Shown here piece after piece: positions 28,237 to 39,384 of a stretch of 64,000 nucleotides of DNA. The notes beneath the pieces are model-generated. The model did no database searches. It saw nothing but the letters and a program-made list of their open reading frames with translations, and was not told where the DNA came from. The DNA is from Procambarus clarkii. Taxonomy: Eukaryota; Arthropoda; Malacostraca; Decapoda; Cambaridae. Location of the stretch: assembly GCF_040958095.1 (NCBI RefSeq), contig NC_091158.1, positions 37,952,710 to 38,016,709 on the forward strand, read 5' to 3'. Position 1 is the first letter of the stretch, and every line of letters begins with the position of its first letter. The position numbers and the translations under genes were made by a program.

Positions 28237-31143
28237 CTATCGGGCTCTGTCATATCTACACTTTAAACTGTGTATGGAGTGAGCCTCCACCACATCACCC
28301 CCTAATGCATTCCATTTGTCAACCACTCTGACACTAAAAAAGTTCTTTCTAATATCTCTGTGGCTCATTTGGGCACTCAGTTTCCACCTGTGTCCCCTTG
28401 TGCGTGTTCCCCTTGTGTTAAATAGACTGTCTTTATCTACCCTATCAATCCCCTTCAGAATCTTGAATGTGGTGATCATGTCCCCCCTAACTCTTCTGTC
28501 TTCCAGCGAAGTGAGGTTTAATTCCCGTAGTCTCTCCTCGTAGCTCATACCTCTCAGCTCGGGTACTAGTCTGGTGGCAAACCTTTGAACCTTTTCCAGT
28601 TTAGTCTTATCCTTGACTAGATATGGACTCCATGCTGGGGCTGCATACTCCAGGATTGGCCTGACATATGTGGTATACAAAGTTCTGAATGATTCTTTAC
28701 ACAAGTTTCTGAATGCCGTTCGTATGTTGGCCAGCCTGGCATATGCCGCTGATGTTATCCGCTTGATATGTGCTGCAGGAGACAGGTCTGGCGTGATATC
28801 AACCCCCAAGTCTTTTTCCTTCTCTGACTCCTGAAGAATTTCCTCTCCCAGATGATACCGTGTATCTGGCCTCCTGCTCCCTACACCTATCTTCATTACA
28901 TTACATTTGGTTGGGTTAAACTCTAACAACCATTTGTTCGACCATTCCTTCAGCTTGTCTAGGTCTTCTTGAAGCCTCAAACAGTCCTCTTCTGTTTTAA
29001 TCCTTCTCATAATTTTAGCATCGTCCGCAAACATTGAGAGAAATGAATCGATACCCTCCGGGAGATCATTTACATATATCAGAAACAAGATAGGACCGAG
29101 TACAGAGCCCTGTGGGACTCCACTGGTGACTTCACGCCAATCGGAGGTCTCACCCCTCACCGTAACTCTCTGCTTCCTATTGCTTAGATACTCCCTTATC
29201 CACTGGAGCACCTTACCAGCTACACCTGCCTGTCTCTCCAGCTTATGTACCAGCCTCTTATGCGGTACTGTGTCAAAGGCTTTCCGACAATCCAAGAAAA
29301 TGCAGTCCGCCCAGCCCTCTCTTTCTTGCTTAATCTGTGTCACCTGATCGTAGAATTCTATCAAGCCTGTAAGGCAAGATTTACCCTCCCTGAATCCATG
29401 TTGGCGATTTGTCACGAAGTCCCTTCTCTCCAGATGTGTTACCAGGTTTTTTCTCACGATCTTCTCCATCACCTTGCATGGTATACAAGTCAAGGACACT
29501 GGCCTGTAGTTCAGTGCCTCTTGTCTGTCGCCCTTTTTGTATATTGGGACCACATTCGCCGTCTTCCATATTTCTGGTAGGTCTCCCGTCTCTAGTGATT
29601 TACTATACACTATGGAGAGTGGCAAGCAAAGTGCCTCTGCACACTCTTTCAGTACCCATGGTGAGATCCCATCTGGACCAACCGCCTTTCTAACATCCAG
29701 ATCCAGCAGGTGTCTCTTGACCTCCTCTCTCGTAATTTCGAACTCCTCCAAGGCCGCCTGGTTTACCTCCCTTTCTCCTAGCACAGTGACCTCACCCTGT
29801 TCTATTGTGAAGACCTCCTGGAACCTCTTGTTGAGTTCCTCACACACCTCTCTGTCATTCTCTGTATACCTGTCCTCGCCTGTTCTAAGTTTCAATACCT
29901 GTTCTTTCACTGTTGTTTTCCTTCTGATGTGACTGTGGAGTAGCTTTGGTTCGGTCTTGGCTTTGTTTGCTATATCATTTTCAAAATTTTTCTCTGCTTC
30001 TCTTCTCACCCTGACGTACTCATTCCTGGTTCTCTGGTATCTCTCCCTGCTTTCTGGTGTTCTGTTATTCCGGAAGTTCCTCCACGCCTTTTTGTTCAGT
30101 TTCTTCGCTTCCATACATGCCCTATTATACCATGGATTCTTCTGTTGCTTCTCGGATTTTTCCCGTTGGGCCGGGATGAACCTGTTTACTGCCTCCTGAC
30201 ACTTTTGGGTAACATAGTCCATCATACCCTGTACAGACTTGTCTCTGAGGTCTGTGTCCCAAGGTATTTCACTTAGGAAACTTCTCATCTGTTCATAATT
30301 CCCCTTTCGGTATGCCAGCCTTTTGATTCCTAGTTCTTTTTGGGGGGAGATAAGTCCTAGCTCTACCAGGTACTCAAAGTTCAATACACTGTGGTCACTC
30401 ATTCCCAAGGGCGCTTCCATCTTAACTTCCCTTATATCCCATTCATTTAGGGTAAATATCAAATCAAGCATTGCTGGTTCATCTTCTCCTCTCATTCTTG
30501 TTGGCTCTTTGGTATGCTGGCTTAGAAAGTTTCTTGTTGCCACGTCCAGCAGCTTAGCTCTCCATGTTTCTGGTCCTCCATGCGGGTCTCTGTTCTTCCA
30601 ATCTATCTTCCCATGGTTGAAGTCTCCCATAATTAGTAGTCCAGATCCATTCCTGCTAGCAACAGAAGCTGCTCTTTCTATTATGTTAATGGTGGCCATG
30701 TTGTTTCTATCATATTCCTGTCTAGGTCTTCTGTCATTTGGTGGTGGATTATATATGACTGCGACTATAATTTTTTTCCCTCCATTTGTTACAGTACCTG
30801 CTATGTAGTCACTGAAACCTTCACAGCCCTGAATATTCATCTCCTCAAAATCCCAGCCTTTTCTTACCAGCAGAGCTACACCACCCCCACCTCTTCCTTC
30901 CCTCTCTTTCCGCATAACATAATAGTCCTGTGGGAACACTGCATTTGTTATTGTTTTCGTGATCTTTGTTTCTGTGAGGGCTATTATGTCTGGGTTTTCC
31001 TCTAGTACCAGTTCTCCAAGCTCATTTGCTTTATTTGTAATTCCATCTATGTTAGTGTACATCGCTTTGAGGCTCACTTTCTTCTGTCCCTTCTCAAATC
31101 GCCTCCTTGGTGAGTGTTCTGCTGGTGGGGGAGGCTGTTCCAT
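28237..31143 (-). CDS. LINE ORF2: APE endonuclease and reverse transcriptase
   Basis: An intact 968-residue polyprotein. The endonuclease occupies about residues 20-255 with the expected catalytic boxes: TETK (Glu58), GDFNH (Asp174, His177) and SDH (250-251). A linker of about 170 residues precedes the RT, which has [55 protein letters not shown] and FADD at about 705-708. The C-terminal domain ends in [16 protein letters not shown], typical of this family. It nicks target DNA and primes reverse transcription there. The Met at 31143 is the first in frame after a proline-rich spacer, so the real start may be slightly upstream. No disabling mutation is seen. Confidence 0.93.
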   Translation of the reverse strand: MEQPPPPAEHSPRRRFEKGQKKVSLKAMYTNIDGITNKANELGELVLEENPDIIALTETKITKTITNAVFPQDYYVMRKEREGRGGGGVALLVRKGWDFEEMNIQGCEGFSDYIAGTVTNGGKKIIVAVIYNPPPNDRRPRQEYDRNNMATINIIERAASVASRNGSGLLIMGDFNHGKIDWKNRDPHGGPETWRAKLLDVATRNFLSQHTKEPTRMRGEDEPAMLDLIFTLNEWDIREVKMEAPLGMSDHSVLNFEYLVELGLISPQKELGIKRLAYRKGNYEQMRSFLSEIPWDTDLRDKSVQGMMDYVTQKCQEAVNRFIPAQREKSEKQQKNPWYNRACMEAKKLNKKAWRNFRNNRTPESRERYQRTRNEYVRVRREAEKNFENDIANKAKTEPKLLHSHIRRKTTVKEQVLKLRTGEDRYTENDREVCEELNKRFQEVFTIEQGEVTVLGEREVNQAALEEFEITREEVKRHLLDLDVRKAVGPDGISPWVLKECAEALCLPLSIVYSKSLETGDLPEIWKTANVVPIYKKGDRQEALNYRPVSLTCIPCKVMEKIVRKNLVTHLERRDFVTNRQHGFREGKSCLTGLIEFYDQVTQIKQEREGWADCIFLDCRKAFDTVPHKRLVHKLERQAGVAGKVLQWIREYLSNRKQRVTVRGETSDWREVTSGVPQGSVLGPILFLIYVNDLPEGIDSFLSMFADDAKIMRRIKTEEDCLRLQEDLDKLKEWSNKWLLEFNPTKCNVMKIGVGSRRPDTRYHLGEEILQESEKEKDLGVDITPDLSPAAHIKRITSAAYARLANIRTAFRNLCKESFRTLYTTYVRPILEYAAPAWSPYLVKDKTKLEKVQRFATRLVPELRGMSYEERLRELNLTSLEDRRVRGDMITTFKILKGIDRVDKDSLFNTRGTRTRGHRWKLSAQMSHRDIRKNFFSVRVVDKWNALGGDVVEAHSIHSLKCRYDRAR

Positions 31144-31391
31144 GGGTGTGAGGACCTGTGAGGTGGGTAACAGGATCTCAGAGGATACTGGAATGAGGGG
31201 CGGGGGATCCAGTGAAGGGGGAGGGACAGGGAGGGTATGGGGTGAAAGGGGAGGGAGGACGGGAAGGAAAGGGGGGGAGGGAGGACTCGGGAGGAGGGGA
31301 GGGGTAGAAGGGTGGGGATTGGGTTTGGGGGGAGGGAGATTTGGCTGAACTTTTGAGTGGGGGCAGGGAGGGTTTGGGGTAGGGGGGTTTT

Positions 31392-32243
31392 CTATGCAGA
31401 GGAGGGAGGCGGGGTTGTCCTCCCTTCTGGTGTTACTGGGTAGCTGGTTGTGGGTTCCCCCCTCGCCTCTGGGGGTGTTGTGTTGGGAGCTGTGACTTCC
31501 TGGTTTTCCCCTCTCGCCCTGCGCCTCTCCCTTGCTTCTGCCGCCACGGCTCTCTCCTCCCTTGTCATGTCTCGCTGGAGGAATACATTTTTTAATTTTC
31601 CCACGTTTTTCAGGGAGCTCTTCCTTGATAGGATCCTCTCCTTTGTGTTCTCGTTTGCAAACACTATCTTTATCATTCGGTCTCGGTCTTTGTTGTACCG
31701 GCCTAGCCTGAAAACCTTCTCAATGCTATGCTCGGCCCCTTCCATGTCTAGTGCCTTTAGTACTTCATTCACTGCTGCTTTGTCCTTGTCATTCCACTCT
31801 GTCCTATTGGATCCTTCCTGTTCCTTAATACCCACAGCAACCACTGATCTTTTCCTTTCCAGCAGTTGGCTAGTGGAGCGTGCCGCCTCCTGCGAGGTGG
31901 CTGCTTTCATGGCCACCTCCATCACTGCAGTCATTACTTCAGAGTTATTTTGTTTTAGTATTTCAGCAAATGTTGCTTTTATTGTGGCATTCTCATCCAG
32001 AAAACTATTACCACTTTCTCCCTGGGTGGTTTTCTGATTCTCAGCCTCGATACCATTCTCTTTGAGGGTTCTAATCTCCTCCTTTGCTGCTGTCAGCTCT
32101 CTTTTCAGGTTGCTTATTTCGTTCTTCATTTCCTGCATCATTTCTTGCATCTCACTCTTGATGTCCTCCAGAAACTGGGCGAACATTTCCTTCATCTCGT
32201 CACCTTGGCTCTTTCCTGCTCCCCTGGGACCTCTGGCTGCCAT
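31392..32243 (-). CDS. LINE ORF1 coiled-coil/RRM-like protein
   Basis: A 283-residue protein with an N-terminal coiled coil of about residues 12-65 (EDIKSEMQEMMQEMKNEI). A central RRM-like module follows (RSVVAVGIKEQEG, VFRLGRYNKDRDRMIKIVF), then the conserved VFLQRDMTREERAVAAEARE motif and a Pro/Thr-rich tail. It is homologous to the ORF1 at 26957-28015 but clearly diverged. It ends 248 bases before the Met of ORF2, and the interval is proline-coding and gene-free. It is probably the RNA-binding chaperone of the RNP. No zinc knuckle is seen. Confidence 0.82.
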   Translation of the reverse strand: MAARGPRGAGKSQGDEMKEMFAQFLEDIKSEMQEMMQEMKNEISNLKRELTAAKEEIRTLKENGIEAENQKTTQGESGNSFLDENATIKATFAEILKQNNSEVMTAVMEVAMKAATSQEAARSTSQLLERKRSVVAVGIKEQEGSNRTEWNDKDKAAVNEVLKALDMEGAEHSIEKVFRLGRYNKDRDRMIKIVFANENTKERILSRKSSLKNVGKLKNVFLQRDMTREERAVAAEARERRRARGENQEVTAPNTTPPEARGEPTTSYPVTPEGRTTPPPSSA

Positions 32244-32265
32244 CTTGACCCTGTTGGGATGGGGG

Positions 32266-32945
<680 letters not shown>

Positions 32946-33872
32946 AGTGTGTGTATGGGCGATGCGGGGGACTGGGGGTGGGGGGGGGCGGAGATGGCGA
33001 CTAAGTCAGGTCAGGTCAGGTGGTGGGGTCAAGAGGGGGGGGGGGATAGTAAGGTCCTATCCCAGGTGTTAATGCCTTTTCCCCTGACTGAACAATTGTG
33101 TGTGTGTGTGTGTGCGTGCACGTGTGTGTGTGCGTGCACGTGTGTGTGTGTCTGTTTTAGCGTGTACACACTTGTGTGCGTGTATACGTACGTGGGCGGG
33201 CGTGCTTGTATGTGTCAAGATATCCCTTATGCGTTACCTCTGCCTAAATGAGCCACTCTGAGATTTTTAAATATATTTGATATCCTGAACGAGAATTTGA
33301 TAATCTTTTACCTCAATCTGTACACCTGATTAATTGACCAGAGAGGGGTACATACCAGTCTGCCTCCCGCTCACACAACCAGATGAGTAAGGGCACAGGC
33401 GATGTATGTTGACGATGGATATCCGTCGTTGTCTCCCACTAGGTGATTCTCTAATTGCTGGTAGATTGATGAGGTCGGTTCTTCTCTGTCTACACAAAGC
33501 TCTGGAGTCAGTCACTGTATCGTTATGTGACAGGTCACTAATTCACTGTACCACTGATCACAGTCACCACTCAACAGCACAGTCAGGTGGTTCCACGGCG
33601 GGTCGTCCCACCCGGTCAGGTCACACACTTACATGCACCGGTGATGCCCTAGCTCCACTTTTCGTTTCTTCGCCAAATCTTCGCACTATCGCTAGCGATA
33701 TGACTATGCTATGTTGCACCCTGCTAGCTACACACTGCGAGAGGCCAAATACTATGATCTAGCCTCTATACTCCTTCAATGTCCCGAGAAATTGACGAAT
33801 TTCCGCGGACCTCACTAATCGCGTGTCTCCTACCGACTCCCGCGCGTGTGTATGTGTCCGCGCGTGTGTGTG

Positions 33873-33903
<31 letters not shown>

Positions 33904-33947
33904 CTTTGTGGTAGACTCATGATCACCGATCATCCCACCAGACTCCA
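32946..33947. other. Simple repeats and unassigned DNA
   Basis: A G-rich stretch, a GT tract with GCGTGCACG interruptions (about 33095-33215), then about 550 bases of ordinary composition (33240-33800) and another GT tract (33845-33905). The ordinary part has short open frames on both strands but no recognised domain, splice pattern or repeat match within the window. Confidence 0.5.
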
Positions 33948-35044
33948 TCATATTCTCTCAGCCCGAAGCCGTGCACCATGGTATGTTGAACAAATATATT
34001 CCTCCTCTTCCTCTCCATCATCATCAATCTCTTCCACTACCTCCTCCATCTCTTGATCCACTTGATCTTCCAACGCCTGATCCGCTTCATCCTCCACATC
34101 CTCCAAACCTCCCTCCTCCATCTCATCCAACGCCTTCCTCTTTTTAATAATAATACCATTGTTATAAATATAATAATTTTTGTACTGATTGTGCCAAATT
34201 TTTTTATGTATTGTTTGTTGTGGAAGATAAGCTATCACTTTAGTTATTTGATAATCGGGTAAAAGTTGTAAATTAAATTTTGCAAGTCTTGGTATTGATA
34301 TAATCTTTTTATTTTGTGTAATAATAGTAAATTCTTGCAATAACTCACAATGCATATGCCATGCAGTGGATAATGATATATGTTTTCTTTCTGACCAATT
34401 TTTATCTTTTTCAAAATATTTAATAAGATGCTCAATGATAAGCTCATCATATTTAATTACATCATCAATACAAATGTACATATCAATAGTTTTAAGAGTT
34501 TTTTATTTGCTTTTAATACTTTTTGATAATTTATACAATTATTAATAATATACTCCCTTAATGAACTTTGTTTTAAACTTTGGGTAATATCTCTTACCCC
34601 ATCTAAAAGAAACAACATTAAATACACAACCTCGTTGATAAAAAGTATCATTTTGGTTTTTTCAAATTTAAAAGGGGAATGAGTTCTAGAATAAACTGAA
34701 AGTGAAAAATCCTGATCATCGTCTTCAAATAGAATATTTTGATTATGAATTTGCGTGAAAAATCTTTCATACCAGACAAATTTATTATCAGCTGTTAGTC
34801 CTGACATGTCATAAATTTTATGATATATTAATTGTCTTCTGCTAAGATTGTTTGGATAAGTAAAAGTAATATGAGAATCATCGATATTATTATTATAATA
34901 TAATTTATCAGCTATAAATAATTGTCTTGTTAGATTAAATCTCAGGGGAAAATAATATAATCCAGGGTTTTTTTTAATGTTAAACTTCTCATTATTTATA
35001 TGTTCGATTTGTATGTTAATTGAAAGTTTATCCTTTTTATTCAT
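33948..35044 (-). pseudogene. Unrecognised AT-rich gene, one frameshift, acidic C-terminus
   Basis: Two minus-strand frames abut and look like one gene of roughly 370 residues. The N-terminal frame (34457-35044) starts at a clear ATG and contains FVWYERFFTQIHNQNILFED. The C-terminal frame (33948-34481) contains YLPQQTIHKKIWHNQYKNYY and ends in a long Glu/Asp tail. The switch falls in a run of six A on the coding strand near 34496-34501 and fits loss of one base. A TATAAAA string lies immediately upstream of the ATG, followed by the (AC)n of a LINE train. I recognise no family. The composition and strand match the block at 39-50 kb. It could be decay, consensus error or, less likely, programmed slippage. 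Confidence 0.55.
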
Positions 35045-35049
35045 CTTTT

Positions 35050-35286
35050 TTTATACAAAAACATATACACACACAAACTCACACTCAAACACAAAAAACA
35101 CACACCCAAAACACACACATAAAGACACACACACTTACACACACACACATACACAAAGACACACACAAAGACACACACAAAGACACACACACACACACAA
35201 AGACACACACACACACAAAGACACACACAAAGACACACACACACACACACACACAAAGACACACACACACAAAGACACACACACAC
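35050..35286. repeat. (AC)n with ACACAAAG variants
   Basis: An AC microsatellite punctuated by AAAG every 8-30 bases. It lies between the AT-rich gene at 33948-35044 and a 5'-truncated LINE. The threonine/histidine frames are artefacts. Confidence 0.95.
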
Positions 35287-36799
35287 TAAGCCAGCATACC
35301 AAAGAGCCAACAAGAATGAGAGGAGAAGATGAACCAGCAATGCTTGATTTGATATTTACCCTAAATGAATGGGATATAAGGGAAGTTAAGATGGAAGCGC
35401 CCTTGGGAATGAGTGACCACAGTGTATTGAACTTTGAGTACCTGGTAGAGCTAGGACTTATCTCCCCCCAAAAAGAACTAGGAATCAAAAGGCTGGCATA
35501 CCGAAAGGGGAATTATGAACAGATGAGAAGTTTCCTAAGTGAAATACCTTGGGACACAGACCTCAGAGACAAGTCTGTACAGGGTATGATGGACTATGTT
35601 ACCCAAAAGTGTCAGGAGGCAGTAAACAGGTTCATCCCGGCCCAAAGGTAAAAATCCGAGAAGCAACAGAAGAATCCATGGTATAATAGGGCATGTATGG
35701 AAGCGAAGAAACTGAACAAAAAGGCGTGGAGGAACTTCTGGAATAACAGAACACCAGAAAGCAAGGAGAGATACCAGAGAACCAGGAATGAGTACGTCAG
35801 GGTGAGAAGAGAAGCAGAGAAAAATTTTGAAAATGATATAGCAAACAAAGCCAAGACCGAACCAAAGCTACTCCACAGTCACATCAGAAGGAAAACAACA
35901 GTGAAAGAACAGGTATTGAAACTTAGAACAGGCGAGGACAGGTAGACAGAGAATGACAGAGAGGTGTGTGAGGAACTCAACAAGAGGTTCCAGGAGGTCT
36001 TCACAATAGAACAGGGTGAGGTCACTGTGCTAGGAGAAAGGGAGGTAAACCAGGCGGCCTTGGAGGAGTTCAAAATTACGAGAGAGGAGGTCAAGAGACA
36101 CCTGCTGGATCTGGATGTTAGAAAGGCGGTTGGTCCAGATGGGATCTCACCATGGGTACTGAAAGAGTGTGCAGAGGCACTTTGCTCGCCACTCTCCATA
36201 GTGTATAGTAAGTCACTAGAGACGGGAGACCTACCAGAAATATGGAAGACAGCGAATGTGGTCCCAATATACAAAAAGGGCGACAGACAAGAGGCACTGA
36301 ACTACAGGCCAGTGTCCTTGACTTGTATACCATGCAAGGTGATGGAGAAGATCGTGAGAAAAAACCTGGTAACACATCTGGAGAGAAGGGACTTCGTGAC
36401 AAATCGCCAACATGGATTCAGGGAGGGTAAATCTTGCCTTACAGACTTGATAGAATTCTACGATCAGGTGACACAGATTAAGCAAGAAAGAGAGGGCTGG
36501 GCGGACTGCATTTTCTTGGATTGTCGGAAAGCCTTTGACACAGTACCGCATAAGAGGCTGGTACATAAGCTGGAGAGACAGGCAGGTGTAGCTGGTAAGG
36601 TGCTCCAGTGGATAAGGTGCTCCAGCTGGTAAGGTGCTCCAGTGGATTCTGTGCTCCATACACAGTTTCAAATGTAGATATGACAGAGCCCGATAGGCTC
36701 AGGAATCTGTACACCTGTTGATTGACGGTTGAGAGGCGGGACCAAAGAGCCAGAGCTCAAAACCCGCAAACACAACTAGGTGAGTACAACTAGGTGAGA
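35287..36799 (+). pseudogene. 5'-truncated, internally deleted LINE copy
   Basis: A plus-strand copy nearly identical to the intact LINE at 28131-32265. It begins abruptly inside the endonuclease domain at the end of an (AC)n tract. It has an in-frame TAA at 35649-35651 (in the QREKSEK region) and a TAG at 35943-35945. The RT core is lost: the sequence jumps near 36600-36660, through a triplicated GGTGCTCCAGTGGAT-like motif, to the last codons ([10 protein letters not shown]) and the 3'UTR. It ends in the tandem TAGGTGAGTAC-type motif and (AC)n. Confidence 0.9.
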
Positions 36800-36927
36800 A
36801 CACACACACACACACACACACAGACACACACACACAAAGACACACACACACACACACACAAAGACACACACACACACACACACACACAAAGACACACACA
36901 CACAAAGACACACACAAAGACACACAC
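36800..36927. repeat. (AC)n tract joining two LINE copies
   Basis: AC repeats with AAAG interruptions, the tail of the preceding LINE copy. The following LINE begins at an AAAGCAAGGAGAG junction, where AAAG is shared by the repeat and the element. Confidence 0.95.
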
Positions 36928-38345
36928 AAAGCAAGGAGAGATACCAGAGAACCAGGAATGAGTACGTCAGGGTGAGAAGAGAAGCAGAGAAAAATTTTGA
37001 AAATGATATAGCAAACAAAGTCAAGACCGAACCAAAGCTACTCCACAGTCACATCAGAAGGAAAACAACAGTGAAAGAACAGGTATTGAAACTTAGAACA
37101 GGCGAGGACAGGTATACAGAGAATGACAGAGAGGTGTGTGAGGAACTCAACAAGAGGTTCCAGGAGGTCTTCACAATAGAACAGGGTGAGGTCACTGTGC
37201 TAGGAGAAAGGGAGGTAAACCAGGCGGCCTTGGAGGAGTTCGAAATTACGAGAGAGGAGGTCAAGAGACACCTGCTGGATCTGGATGTTAGAAAGGCGGT
37301 TGGTCCAGATGGGATCTCACCATGGGTACTGAAAGAGTGTGCAGAGGCACTTTGCTTGCCACTCTCCATAGTGTATAGTAAGTCACTAGAGACGGGAGAC
37401 CTACCAGAAATATGGAAGACGGCGAATGTGGTCCCAATATACAAAAAGGGCGACAGACAAGAGGCTCTGAACTACAGGCCAGTGTCCTTGACTTGTATAC
37501 CATGCAAGGTGATGGAGAAGATCGTGAGAAAAAACCTGGTAACACATCTGGAGAGAAGGGACTTTGTGACAAATCGCCAACATGGATTCAGGGAGGGTAA
37601 ATCTTGCCTTACAGGCTTGATAGAATTCTACGATCAGGTGACACAGATTAAGCAAGAAAGAGAGGGCTGGGCGGACTGCATTTTCTTGGATTGTCGGAAA
37701 GCCTTTGACACAGTACCGCATAACATCAGCGGCATATGCCAGGCTGGCCAACATACGAACGGCATTCAGAAACTTGTGTAAAGAATCATTCAGAACTTTG
37801 TATACCACATATGTCAGGCCAATCCTGGAGTATGCAGCCCCAGCATGGAGTCCATATCTAGTCAAGGATAAGACTAAACTGGAAAAGGTTCAAAGGTTTG
37901 CCACCAGACTAGTACCCGAGCTGAGAGGTATGAGCTACGAGGAGAGACTACGGGAATTAAACCTCACTTCGCTGGAAGACAGAAGAGTTAGGGGGGACAT
38001 GATCACCACATTCAAGATTCTGAAGGGAATTGATTGGGTAGATAAAGACAGTCTATTTAACACAAGGGGAACACGCACAAGGGGACACAGGTGGAAACTG
38101 AGCGCCCAAATGAGCCACAGAGATATTAGAAAGAACTTTTTTAGTGTCAGAGTGGTTGACAAATGGAATGCATTAGGGGGTGATGTGGTGGAGGCTGACT
38201 CCATACACAGTTTCAAATGTAGATATGACAGAGCCCGATAGGCTCAGGAATCTGTACACCTGTTGATTGACGGTTGAGAGGCGGGACCAAAGAGCCAGAG
38301 CTCAAAACCCGCAAACACAACTAGGTGAGTACAACTAGGTGAGTA
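36928..38345 (+). pseudogene. 5'-truncated LINE copy with RT active site deleted
   Basis: It begins inside the linker of ORF2 ([18 protein letters not shown] follows) and reads well to [12 protein letters not shown], where at about 37723 the sequence jumps to [15 protein letters not shown] (37705-38241 frame). The deletion removes the SGVPQGS and FADD boxes and shifts the frame. The C-terminus and 3'UTR are otherwise intact, ending in two TAGGTGAGTAC-type motifs and (AC)n. Both remaining segments are nearly identical to the intact LINE. Confidence 0.9.
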
Positions 38346-38800
38346 CACACACACACACACACACACAAAGACACACACACAAAGACACACACACACACAC
38401 ACACAAAGACACACACACACACACACACACACAAAGACACACACACACAAAGACACACACAAAGACACACACAAAGACACACACACACAAAGACACACAC
38501 AAAGACACATAAAGACACACACACACACACACACAAAGACACACAACGACACATACACACACACACAAAGACACACACACACACACACACACAAAGACAC
38601 AAAGACACACACACACACACATAAAGACACACACACACACAAAGACACACAACAACACACACACACACACACAAAAACACACACAAAGACATACACACAC
38701 ACACACACAAAGACACACACACACACACATAAAGACACACACACACACACACACACAAAGACACACAACGACACACACACACACACACAAAGACACACAC
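38346..38800. repeat. (AC)n with AAAG variants
   Basis: About 450 bases of AC repeats with AAAG and ACAACGAC interruptions, joining two LINE copies. Confidence 0.95.
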
Positions 38801-39384
38801 ATTATGCAACGTCTGCAAACATTGAGAGAAATGAACCTGGTAGAGCTAGGACTTATCTCCCCCCAAAAAGAACTAGGAATCAAAAGGCTGGCATACCGAA
38901 AGGGGAATTATGAACAGATGAGAAGTTTCCTAAGTGAAATACCTTGGGACACAGACCTCAGAGACAAGTCTGTACAGGGTATGATGGACTATGTTACCCA
39001 AAAGTGTCAGGAGGCAGTAAACAGGTTCATCCCGGCCCAAAGGGAAAAATCCGAGAAGCAACAGAAGAATCCATGGTATAATAGGGCATGTATGGAAGCG
39101 AAGAAACTGAACAAAAAGGCGTGGAGGAACTTCCGGAATAACAGAACACCAGAAAGCAGGGAGAGATACCAGAGAACCAGGAATGAGTACGTCAGGGTGA
39201 GAAGAGAAGCAGAGAAAAATTTTGAAAATGATATAGCAAACAAAGCCAAGACCGAACCAAAGCTACTCCACAGTCACATCAGAAGGAAAACAACAGTGAA
39301 AGAACAGGTATTGAAACTTAGAACAGGCGAGGACAGGTATACAGAGAATGACAGAGAGGTGTGTGAGGAACTCAACAAGAGGTT
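38801..39384 (+). pseudogene. LINE fragment with a short 5' inversion, 3'-truncated
   Basis: The first about 30 bases (about 38805-38833) match the antisense of the LINE RT active-site region (the FADD segment near 29020-29050). The sequence then switches to the sense strand inside the endonuclease domain (LVELGLISPQKELGIKR) and continues to [13 protein letters not shown]. At 39384 it stops abruptly and joins an AT-rich gene on the opposite strand. An inverted 5' piece is the signature of twin priming. Confidence 0.85.

Larger units (their letters stand above)
28131..32265 (-). mobile_element. Intact two-ORF jockey/CR1-like LINE
   Basis: A complete LINE of about 4.1 kb with both proteins uninterrupted. 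The 3'UTR of about 105 bases ends in two copies of a TAGGTGAGTAC-type motif (sense strand) and then (AC)n. Its 5' end, just upstream of the ORF1 start, runs into a (GA)n tract. Near-identical fragments of this family recur at 35287-39384, so the family was recently active. Clade assignment (jockey/CR1-like) rests on RT motifs only. Confidence 0.92.

Noticed and set aside
33330..33762. Short frames in ordinary-composition DNA
   Set aside because: No domain, no repeat match and no start or splice support.
34496..34501. Programmed -1 frameshift in the gene at 33948-35044
   Set aside because: The A run is not in the phase of a canonical slippery heptamer and three other genes have similar single-base breaks, so an indel is simpler.
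35020..38883. Thr/His or Cys/Val-rich proteins over the AC tracts
   Set aside because: Microsatellite translations, some running artificially into LINE sequence.
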